Shown in pieces: positions 1-5,606 of a stretch of DNA of 5,606 nt (position 1 is its first letter; each line of letters begins with the position of its first letter). Both the position numbers and the translations under genes were made by a program. The notes beneath the pieces are model-generated. The model did not search any database. It was not told the DNA's origin and worked only from the letters and a program-made list of their open reading frames with translations. Source of the DNA: Sideroxydans lithotrophicus (GTDB lineage Bacteria > Pseudomonadota > Gammaproteobacteria > Burkholderiales > Sulfuriferulaceae); the NCBI GenBank assembly GCA_022736605.1, contig DZDB01000121.1:1-5606 (forward strand), read 5' to 3'.

Positions 1-237
1 TTTTCCGAGTTAAACGATCCGGAAGACCAGGCCGAGCGCTTCATGCAGCAGGTGCGCAACAAGGAAGCCGGCGACGAAGAAGCGATGCATTACGACGCCG
101 ACTACATCCGCGCACTGGAATACGGCCTGCCCCCAACCGGTGGCTGCGGCATCGGCATCGACCGGCTGGTGATGCTGCTGACCGACAGCCAGAGCATTCG
201 CGATGTGATTCTGTTTCCGCAGATGCGCCTGGCGTAA
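1..237 (+). CDS. lysS: Lysyl-tRNA synthetase, class II, C-terminal fragment (5' end outside window)
   Basis: This is the last 78 codons of a class II lysyl-tRNA synthetase, the cytoplasmic enzyme that charges tRNA-Lys with lysine using ATP. The reading frame is open from base 1, so the gene starts to the left of the window. The fragment begins FSELNDPEDQAERF and contains the class II motif 3 region, GLPPTGGCGIGIDRLVMLLT, whose arginine (GIDR) binds ATP. It ends with SIRDVILFPQMRLA, the usual LysRS terminus, and a TAA stop at 235-237. Nothing visible is damaged. The gene converges on glgP and is followed 9 bases later by a strong palindromic terminator. The identification rests on the very conserved C-terminal block. 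Whether the full protein is LysS or a LysU-type paralogue cannot be told from this end. Confidence 0.96.
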   Translation, partial: FSELNDPEDQAERFMQQVRNKEAGDEEAMHYDADYIRALEYGLPPTGGCGIGIDRLVMLLTDSQSIRDVILFPQMRLA

Positions 238-246
238 AGTTATCAG

Positions 247-282
247 CATAAAAAAAGCCCGGCATGCCGGGCTTTTTTTATG
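247..282. terminator. Bidirectional intrinsic terminator between lysS and glgP
   Basis: A perfect 36-bp palindrome lies in the short gap between two convergent genes. Its core is the 16-bp GC-rich palindrome GCCCGGCATGCCGGGC (257-272). This is flanked by seven A's (250-256) on one side and seven T's (273-279) on the other, and three further complementary bases extend each arm. Read on either strand this gives a GC stem followed by a U tract, so it should stop transcripts of lysS (stop codon at 237) and of glgP (stop codon at 296-298). The symmetry is seen directly. Two-way function is inferred from the symmetry and the gene arrangement. Confidence 0.95.
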
Positions 283-295
283 ACGGACACCGCGC

Positions 296-2785
296 TCAAC
301 TGTCGACTGGCTTGAGTTTCCAGATGTCGCGGTTGTATTCCAGCATGGTTCGATCCGTCGAAAAAAACCCGCTCGACGCCGTGTTGAGAATGCTCATGCG
401 CGTCCAGCTTTCAGTATCCTGCCAGGCGGTTGCCACCCGATCCTGCGCGTCCACATAGCTGCGGAAATCCGCCAGCGTCATCCACGGGTCGCTGGGGCTT
501 TGGATGGCGTCGGTAATCATGTCGAAAATGAACGGCTCGCACGGGTTGAAATGCCCGGCACGGAGCAATTCCAGCACGGCTTTCAGGTCAGCATCCTGTT
601 CGACGTATTGCCACGGCTGATACTGCTTGTGCAGCACATCAACTTCGGCAGTGCGCAGACCGAACAGGAAAAAGTTTTCCTCACCGACCGCATCCATGAT
701 CTCGATATTGGCGCCATCATAGGTACCGATGGTTACCGCGCCGTTCATCATGAATTTCATGTTGCCGGTACCGGATGCCTCTTTTCCGGCGGTGGAAATC
801 TGTTCCGACACATCGGTTGCGGGCGCAATAATCTCCATACTTGAAACCCGGTAATTGGGAAAAAAGGCGAGCTTGAGCCGTCCATTCACTGCCGGGTCAC
901 TGTTGACCACAGCTGCCACGCTGTTCGCCAGCTTGATGATGCGCTTGGCCATGGCATACCCTGGCGCGGCCTTGCCGCCAATCAGCACACAGCGATCGAC
1001 CCAGTTGTCCATGCGACCGTTCTTGATGCGCAGATAGAGATGAATCACATGCAGGATATTGAGCAACTGGCGCTTGTATTCATGGATGCGCTTGACCTGC
1101 ACATCAAATAACGCGGCTGGATTGAAGTCCACACCACAGTCAGCCTTGACCATATCCGCCAATCGCTGCTTATTGGCCAGCTTGACCGCGCGCCAGTCGG
1201 CGTAAAACGCCTTGTTTTTCTTGCCTGCAAAGGGCTTCAGCAGCGCCAGCTGGCTCAAATCTGCCACCCAGCCATCACCGATTTTTGACGTGATCAGCGC
1301 ACTCATGCCGGGATTGGCATGTGCGACCCAGCGACGCGGCGTGACGCCATTGGTCTTGTTGTTGAATTTTTCCGGCCACAGCTGATAAAAATCGTGAAAC
1401 AGGCCGTCGCGCAACAGTTGCGAGTGCAGTGCGGCCACACCATTGACTGAAAAACTGCCGACGATCGCCAGCCAGGCCATACGCACGTGACGCTGCGACC
1501 CTTCCTCGATAATCGACATGCGCTTCTGGCGCTCGATATCGCCCGGCCATTTGAGCGAAACCTGGCGCAGGAAACGCGCATTGATTTCGTAGATGATTTC
1601 CAGCAGACGGGGCAATAAACGCTCAAACAAACCCAATGGCCATTTTTCCAACGCCTCGGGCAACAGGGTGTGGTTGGTATACGCCATGCAGTGCGTGGTG
1701 ATATTCCAGGCCGCGTCCCACGCCACGCCCTTTTCATCGACCAGAATACGCATCAATTCCGCCACCGCGATGGTCGGATGGGTATCGTTCATCTGGAACA
1801 CGTTTTCGTCGGCAAATTTGCGATAGTCATTCTCGCCATTGCGTTCCCAGATACGCACTGCGTCGTGCAGGCTCGCCGAAGCGAGAAAATACTGCTGGCG
1901 CAGCCGCAATTCCTTGCCATTTTCGCTGCTGTCGTTGGGATACAACACCATCGAAATATGCTCCGCCTCGTTCTTGGCGCGCACCGCTTCGATATAACTG
2001 CCAGCGTTGAATTCATTCAGATTAAATTCATCGGTCGCGGTCGATTTCCACAGCCGCAACGTATTCACAGTCTGGTTACGGTAGCCTGAAATCGGCATGT
2101 CGAATGGAATCGCCAGCACATCCTGGGTATCAACCCAGCGCATGCGCGACTGGCCATACGCATCGTGATACATCTCGCTGCGCCCGCCAAAATGCACGCG
2201 CTGGCTGTATTCAATGCGCTCGATTTCCCATGGATTGCCTTCGCGCAACCAGAGATCCGGCTCCTCCAGCTGATAGCCATTGTCGATAAGCTGGCGGAAC
2301 ATGCCGTATTCATAGCGAATACCGTAACCCATCACCGGCAGTTTCAGACTCGCGCAACTGTCCATGAAACACGCAGCCAATCGTCCCAGGCCGCCGTTAC
2401 CCAAACCTGCGTCCGGTTCCTGTTCCAGCACATCCTCCAGATGCTGACTGAAACTCAACATGGTCTGATCAATCTCGTTTTTAATACCCAAGTTAAGGAT
2501 ATGGTTGCCCATTGCACGCCCAATCAGGAATTCCAGCGACATGTAATAAGCACGCCGGTTGCCTGGTTGTAAATGTGCATTCCAGGTATTGCGCCAATCG
2601 ACCATGAGTCGGTCGCGCAAAGTATAAGACAGCGCCTCATAGGTATAAGGCGGCATGCAGCCCTGAAAACGCCCAAGGTAATACAATAGATAACGCTGAA
2701 AATCACTGCCAATGGCACCTGCATCGTTCGGCAATGGTTTAAGCATGAATGGCTGATAAATGCCGGTTTTCGGATCGCGTGGCAT
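296..2785 (-). CDS. glgP: Glycogen/maltodextrin phosphorylase
   Basis: This gene encodes an 829-residue alpha-glucan phosphorylase (GT35 family). It uses inorganic phosphate and pyridoxal phosphate to remove glucose-1-phosphate from the non-reducing ends of glycogen or maltodextrins in the cytoplasm. The PLP signature EASGTGNMKF is at about residues 669-678, with K677 as the predicted Schiff-base lysine. Other conserved blocks are GNGGLGR (129-135), YTNHTLLPEALEKWP (H372), NKTNGVTPRRW (476-486) and FDVQVKRIHEYKRQ (560-573, with K565, R566 and K571 near the phosphate site). Length matches bacterial enzymes of about 800-830 residues, and no frameshift or missing block is visible. The ATG at 2785 is chosen because AGGAG stands 8 bases upstream. 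An in-frame ATG at 2857 would add 24 residues but lacks a well-placed ribosome site. No other glg genes (glgA, glgB, glgC, glgX) are adjacent, so the gene stands alone here. Substrate preference, glycogen versus maltodextrin (GlgP or MalP), cannot be settled by reading. Confidence 0.96.
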   Translation of the reverse strand: MPRDPKTGIYQPFMLKPLPNDAGAIGSDFQRYLLYYLGRFQGCMPPYTYEALSYTLRDRLMVDWRNTWNAHLQPGNRRAYYMSLEFLIGRAMGNHILNLGIKNEIDQTMLSFSQHLEDVLEQEPDAGLGNGGLGRLAACFMDSCASLKLPVMGYGIRYEYGMFRQLIDNGYQLEEPDLWLREGNPWEIERIEYSQRVHFGGRSEMYHDAYGQSRMRWVDTQDVLAIPFDMPISGYRNQTVNTLRLWKSTATDEFNLNEFNAGSYIEAVRAKNEAEHISMVLYPNDSSENGKELRLRQQYFLASASLHDAVRIWERNGENDYRKFADENVFQMNDTHPTIAVAELMRILVDEKGVAWDAAWNITTHCMAYTNHTLLPEALEKWPLGLFERLLPRLLEIIYEINARFLRQVSLKWPGDIERQKRMSIIEEGSQRHVRMAWLAIVGSFSVNGVAALHSQLLRDGLFHDFYQLWPEKFNNKTNGVTPRRWVAHANPGMSALITSKIGDGWVADLSQLALLKPFAGKKNKAFYADWRAVKLANKQRLADMVKADCGVDFNPAALFDVQVKRIHEYKRQLLNILHVIHLYLRIKNGRMDNWVDRCVLIGGKAAPGYAMAKRIIKLANSVAAVVNSDPAVNGRLKLAFFPNYRVSSMEIIAPATDVSEQISTAGKEASGTGNMKFMMNGAVTIGTYDGANIEIMDAVGEENFFLFGLRTAEVDVLHKQYQPWQYVEQDADLKAVLELLRAGHFNPCEPFIFDMITDAIQSPSDPWMTLADFRSYVDAQDRVATAWQDTESWTRMSILNTASSGFFSTDRTMLEYNRDIWKLKPVDS

Positions 2786-2793
2786 GGATAAGG

Positions 2794-2798
2794 CTCCT
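2794..2798 (-). promoter_or_regulatory. Shine-Dalgarno sequence setting the glgP start
   Basis: On the minus strand AGGAG (CTCCT on the plus strand) ends 8 bases before the ATG at 2785, a near-ideal spacing. It decides the start against the upstream in-frame ATG at 2857, which is preceded only by a GGTGA about 12 bases away. Confidence 0.85.
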
Positions 2799-2889
2799 GA
2801 AATACTGAAAAAATCTGCATTGCCATAAAAACCATCAGCAAATGCCGGATATTGCATATTGATTATTCGTCACCCGCACCATGCGCAGG

Positions 2890-2895
2890 AGTATA
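2890..2895 (-). promoter_or_regulatory. Tentative -10 element for glgP
   Basis: The minus strand reads TATACT here, 5 of 6 matches to TATAAT, about 105 bases upstream of the chosen glgP start. A second AT-rich candidate, TATATT, lies at 2915-2920. I find no convincing -35 hexamer at 16-18 bases from either, so this is only a weak suggestion. The rest of the 276-base gap between glgP and feoA is AT-rich, with no open reading frame or clear hairpin that I could support. Confidence 0.25.
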
Positions 2896-3022
2896 TAACT
2901 GGCCATCTCGACCAAATATAGCGCGCCACACCGTCCAGACTGGCAGTATTCATACCTTATTTTATTTTGCTGGGGTTTTCAAAATTATTGCAGCACCCCT
3001 TGCGCGCCGCACCGCCTTGTGT

Positions 3023-3028
3023 TAAAAA
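3023..3028 (+). promoter_or_regulatory. Tentative feoAB -10 element overlapped by the Fur site
   Basis: TAAAAA matches TATAAT at 4 of 6 positions and lies 17 bases downstream of TTGCGC (3000-3005), which matches the -35 consensus at only its first three bases. A start site would then fall near 3035, leaving a leader of about 27 bases before feoA. An alternative -10, TAGATT at 3046-3051, would give an almost leaderless mRNA. Either position would be covered by or adjacent to the Fur-like site. Both matches are weak. Confidence 0.25.
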
Positions 3029-3046
3029 TAAGAATCCTTCTCATTT
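3024..3046 (+). promoter_or_regulatory. Fur-box-like operator upstream of feoA
   Basis: The segment 3026-3046 is an imperfect inverted repeat: AAATAAGAA, then TCC, then TTCTCATTT, with 8 of 9 arm positions complementary. Aligned to the classical 19-bp Fur consensus, 3024-3042 matches at 13 of 19 positions. Fur is the Fe(II)-loaded repressor of iron-uptake genes, and feo operons are common targets. The site ends 15 bases before the feoA start, where bound repressor would block RNA polymerase. The symmetry and consensus match are seen. Binding by Fur is inferred. Confidence 0.75.
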
Positions 3047-3061
3047 AGATTTCGCAAACCC

Positions 3062-3295
3062 ATGCACACATCGCTGGATCATCTGTTCCCCAATCAGACT
3101 GGCACCATAGAAACCATCGACGTTAGCCCTGAATTAGGTCGACGCATGGCCGCATTGGGTCTGCGTCCCGGTCGCCGTGTCGAAATGGTTCGCGCAGCAC
3201 CACTACGCGGACCATTGCAAATTCGCATCGGCCACACCGAGCTCATGATCCGGCGCGCTGACGCCGCCAAAATCAACGTCAATCTCGTCGTTTAA
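3062..3295 (+). CDS. feoA: Ferrous iron transport protein A
   Basis: This 77-residue protein has the usual length of FeoA, a small cytosolic SH3-like protein that works with the FeoB permease in Fe(II) uptake. It shows the family pattern: GTIETIDVSPELGRRMAALG (about 14-33), LRPGRRVEMV (34-43), APLRGPLQIRIGHTELMIRR (46-65) and a closing ADAAKINVNLVV. The more usual PxGGP turn is PLRGP here, a mild departure. The ATG at 3062 is the only reasonable start, because an in-frame stop lies at 3029-3031 with no start codon between. No Shine-Dalgarno sequence is visible in the preceding 20 bases. It is the first gene of a two-gene operon with feoB, 9 bases downstream, and follows a Fur-box-like site. 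Identification is firm from sequence plus neighbour. Confidence 0.95.
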   Translation: MHTSLDHLFPNQTGTIETIDVSPELGRRMAALGLRPGRRVEMVRAAPLRGPLQIRIGHTELMIRRADAAKINVNLVV

Positions 3296-3304
3296 GTCCC
3301 CCAA

Positions 3305-5089
3305 ATGAAGCGTATCGCCCTGCTGGGCATGCCCAATACGGGCAAATCCACGTTTTTCAATCGCTTGACCGGCGCCGGCGCACGCGTGGGCAACTGGCCC
3401 GGCATTACCGTTGACCTGCTGGCAGCCAAAATTCTGCTGGCCGGCACCATGGTCGAAGTCGTTGACCTACCTGGCATCTACAACCTGCATGGTTTTTCAG
3501 ACGACGAACAGGTGGTGCGTCACTTCCTGGAGTCGCAGACTGTGAATGGCCTGGTGGTGATACTGAACGCCTCCCAGCTCGACCGCCAGCTGGCACTGCT
3601 ACTACAGCTCAAGGCGCTCAAGCTGCCGATGACGCTGGTGCTGAACATGTCAGACGAGGCCAAACAGCTTGGCATCAAAATCGACCTGGCGGCGCTTGCA
3701 CGCAGCCTTGATGTACCGGTTACGCTGGTCAGCGCTAAATACGGCCAGGGATTTGAAGCGGCACGACAAGGCATCGAGCAACTTTTGCAAGCCCACCCGA
3801 AGCCCATGCTGGCGGATACAGCAGGGTTGCGTCAGGACGACAACATCGAAGTCGAACTGGATCGCATTGTTGGCAATAGCGTGAACACGCCGATTACCCT
3901 GGCGCCCGATCTGACACGCCGCCTGGATCGCGTGCTGCTGCATCCGTGGCTGGGTCTACCGCTGTTTTTTATTACCGTGTTCCTGCTGTTTCAGTTGGTC
4001 TACGGCATCGGCACACCGCTACAGGATGGCATGAACTGGGGGCTGGAGCAGATCAAAACCGGTCTGATCCAGCCTGCCTTGACGGGCGCCCCGCTGCCAC
4101 TGCAGAGCTTCATCCTCGATGGGCTGTTTGATGGCGTTGGCACCGTGCTGAGTTTCTTGCCAATTATCGTGGTGTTCTTTATCTTCATGGCCATCATTGA
4201 AGACAGCGGGTATCTGGCACGCGCCGCGTATCTGATGGACGCGCTGATGGCCAAAGTCGGTCTGGATGGGCGCTCGTTCGTGATGCAATTGATGGGTTTC
4301 GGCTGCAATGTGCCTGCGCTGATGGGTACCCGAGTGATGCGTTCGCGCGCACTGCGATTGCTCACCATGATGGTGATTCCATTCTCGCTGTGCTCGGCGC
4401 GGCTGCAAGTGTTTCTGTTTTTCACCACTGCCATCTTCGCCCCGCGCGCTGCCGCCATGGTGATGTTTTCGCTGTATCTGATGAGCTTTTTGATGGCATT
4501 CCTGACGGCACTGGTGTGGCGCGGCAAGTACCGCAGCGTCGAGCCTCTGTTGCTGGAACTGCCGCCCTATCGCTTCCCCACGTTCAAGCAGTTACTGTTG
4601 CAGGGTTGGCAACAATCGCGGCACTTTCTGGTCGGGGCATCCGGCTTTATCGTTGCGGGTGTCATCATCGTTTGGGCACTGACGCATTACCCGTTTGATG
4701 TACCGCCTGCCAGCCCGACAACACTGGCGGGACAACTGGCAGACTGGATGGTGCCAATATTTCAGCCGCTGGGAATCGACCGCCTGCTTTCAGTCGCCCT
4801 GCTGTTTGGCTTTATCGCCAAGGAAATCGTGATTGGTGCGCTGGCAGTAATCTATGGCGCCGGGCAAAGCAATCTGGCTGGCGTCATCGCTGGCAAACTC
4901 GATTGGGTACAAGCGTATAGCTTCATGCTGTTTACGCTGATTTATACGCCGTGCCTGTCAACCGTCGCGGTGCTCAAGCAGGAATCAAAAAGCTGGTGGT
5001 TTACGTTCATCGCTGTCGCGTGGCCGCTCGGCCTCGCCTGGCTAGTCAGTTTCGGTTTCTACCAGGGCGCCCGCGCGCTGGGCTGGTAA
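3305..5089 (+). CDS. feoB: Ferrous iron transport protein B, short form
   Basis: FeoB is the inner-membrane Fe(II) transporter with an N-terminal GTPase domain. The G motifs are all present: G1 GMPNTGKS (8-15), G2 threonine in GITVD (T35), G3 DLPG (54-57), G4 NMSD (114-117) and G5 SAK (143-145). Hydrophobic membrane segments lie at about 213-236, 279-298, 350-378, 382-404, 440-460, 494-517, 536-555 and 564-588. Transporter motifs include EDSGYLARAAYLMD, GFGCNVPALMGTR (331-343), PFSLCSARLQVF (359-370), FIAKEIVIGAL and LIYTPCLSTVAVLKQE. At 594 residues it is much shorter than E. coli FeoB (773). Only about 45 residues separate the G domain from the first membrane helix, so the helical GDI region is mostly missing, and the protein ends soon after its last helix. 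The start at 3305 is fixed by the P-loop position, only 7 residues downstream. There is no obvious ribosome site, so coupling to feoA translation is likely. No feoC follows. Confidence 0.96.
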   Translation: MKRIALLGMPNTGKSTFFNRLTGAGARVGNWPGITVDLLAAKILLAGTMVEVVDLPGIYNLHGFSDDEQVVRHFLESQTVNGLVVILNASQLDRQLALLLQLKALKLPMTLVLNMSDEAKQLGIKIDLAALARSLDVPVTLVSAKYGQGFEAARQGIEQLLQAHPKPMLADTAGLRQDDNIEVELDRIVGNSVNTPITLAPDLTRRLDRVLLHPWLGLPLFFITVFLLFQLVYGIGTPLQDGMNWGLEQIKTGLIQPALTGAPLPLQSFILDGLFDGVGTVLSFLPIIVVFFIFMAIIEDSGYLARAAYLMDALMAKVGLDGRSFVMQLMGFGCNVPALMGTRVMRSRALRLLTMMVIPFSLCSARLQVFLFFTTAIFAPRAAAMVMFSLYLMSFLMAFLTALVWRGKYRSVEPLLLELPPYRFPTFKQLLLQGWQQSRHFLVGASGFIVAGVIIVWALTHYPFDVPPASPTTLAGQLADWMVPIFQPLGIDRLLSVALLFGFIAKEIVIGALAVIYGAGQSNLAGVIAGKLDWVQAYSFMLFTLIYTPCLSTVAVLKQESKSWWFTFIAVAWPLGLAWLVSFGFYQGARALGW

Positions 5090-5093
5090 TAGA

Positions 5094-5606
5094 TCAGCGC
5101 CAGCCTATCTCAAACGCCGTTTTGGCACCGATGACGCAACGCGCAAGGTTGAGTGGCATGCTGGCCTGATCGGCGCTGAGTGGACGTCGCCCAGCCATGA
5201 TTTCGGCATCGTGTTGCGGATACAACGGCAGCTGCTGGCGATCAGCATAGCCTTCAGGATAAATCGGTTGGTTGTTGGCCAGATCATATTTGTCGCTGGC
5301 ACCCAATGCATGCAACATTTCATGCGCGATAACGATATTGTTCTGACTGTCCTGACTGGTTTTGGCGAAGGCATGCACAATGCCCACCGCACCTTTGCGC
5401 AAACCCAGCGAATGTTGCAGCGCAACACCCTCTGCTGCTACGTGATACACCACAAACAGCCGCACCGTACCAAACTGTGGCCACATTTCAGCCTGGTGAC
5501 GATAGGCCCAGTAGCGCAGTTGCAGACTCCACCAGGCAATTTGCAGCGGATTTGCAGACGGCTCAGGCGGTATCGGCGGCAAACTTGTTACCGCCGGGTA
5601 AAGATG
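5094..5606 (-). CDS. Putative zinc metalloprotease-like protein, N-terminus outside window
   Basis: The minus-strand frame is open from the right window edge to a TGA at 5094-5096, giving 170 visible codons. A TTG at 5582 could be read as a start, but the frame continues beyond it as HLYPAVTSLPPIPPEPSA, so the gene most likely begins outside the window. The key feature is HEMLHALGASD (5292-5324), an HExxHxxGxxD zinc site like that of metzincin-type peptidases with aspartate as third ligand. About 32 residues later, AEIMAGRRPLS contains a methionine that could form the Met-turn. A Pro-rich stretch and an aromatic helix (IAWWSLQLRYWAYRH) precede the catalytic part. No signal peptide or membrane anchor can be judged without the N-terminus. 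The gene converges on feoB with a 4-base gap and no visible terminator. I recognise the pattern of a conserved proteobacterial hypothetical family but no named gene. Substrate and location are unknown. Confidence 0.8.
   Translation of the reverse strand, partial: HLYPAVTSLPPIPPEPSANPLQIAWWSLQLRYWAYRHQAEMWPQFGTVRLFVVYHVAAEGVALQHSLGLRKGAVGIVHAFAKTSQDSQNNIVIAHEMLHALGASDKYDLANNQPIYPEGYADRQQLPLYPQHDAEIMAGRRPLSADQASMPLNLARCVIGAKTAFEIGWR

Noticed and set aside
500..844. Plus-strand 114-residue open frame antisense to glgP
   Set aside because: It lies wholly inside the intact, conserved glgP coding region and shows no recognisable domain. It is a shadow of the real frame.
1670..2089. Plus-strand 139-residue open frame antisense to glgP
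   Set aside because: This is a shadow frame across a conserved part of glgP, with no independent support.
2786..2857. N-terminal extension of glgP by 24 residues from the ATG at 2857
   Set aside because: The upstream ATG has no well-spaced ribosome site, while the ATG at 2785 has AGGAG 8 bases upstream. The resulting 829-residue protein fits the family length.
4000..4527. Minus-strand 175-residue open frame antisense to feoB
   Set aside because: It overlaps the conserved FeoB membrane core. Its composition, rich in Arg, Ser and Pro, is typical of a reverse-strand shadow of a membrane protein gene.
5094..5179. Inverted repeat TCAGCGCC (5094-5101) and GGCGCTGA (5172-5179) as a terminator
   Set aside because: The arms are only 8 bp with a 70-base loop, inside coding sequence, and no T tract follows. 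It is most likely chance.
5580..5582. TTG at 5582 as the start of the metalloprotease-like gene
   Set aside because: The frame stays open to the window edge, the codon is a rare start type, and the sequence across it reads as continuous Pro-rich protein. The true start is probably outside the window.

Overview
The window looks like an ordinary chromosomal stretch of a Gram-negative proteobacterium. GC content is moderate to high, and the tail of lysyl-tRNA synthetase and the FeoA/FeoB proteins read as beta- or gammaproteobacterial. That placement is an impression from protein sequence, not a measured phylogeny. There are no RNA genes, insertion sequences, CRISPR arrays, phage genes or signs of recent transfer.

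Layout: the plus-strand 3' end of lysS (1-237) converges on glgP, a minus-strand glycogen/maltodextrin phosphorylase (296-2785). The two are separated by a perfect 36-bp palindrome with flanking A/T tracts, which should terminate transcription from both sides. An intergenic region of about 276 bp (2786-3061) separates glgP from a divergent plus-strand pair, feoA (3062-3295) and feoB (3305-5089), which form a ferrous-iron uptake operon. A good Fur-box-like site lies just upstream of feoA. feoB then converges, with only a 4-bp gap, on a minus-strand gene running off the right edge. That gene encodes a protein with an HExxHxxGxxD zinc-metalloprotease motif.

How the genes work together: feoA and feoB form one functional unit, a cytosolic SH3-like accessory protein plus a GTPase-linked Fe(II) permease, probably repressed by Fur when iron is sufficient. 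glgP releases glucose-1-phosphate from storage glucan and has no visible link to iron other than the shared upstream region. lysS is housekeeping.

Points worth a second look are the reduced architecture of FeoB (short region after the G domain, no extra C-terminal segment, altered PFSLCSARLQ motif), the lack of Shine-Dalgarno sequences before both feo genes, the Fur site between divergent glgP and feoA, and the uncharacterised metalloprotease-like gene. I do not see evidence for an undescribed multi-gene system here.
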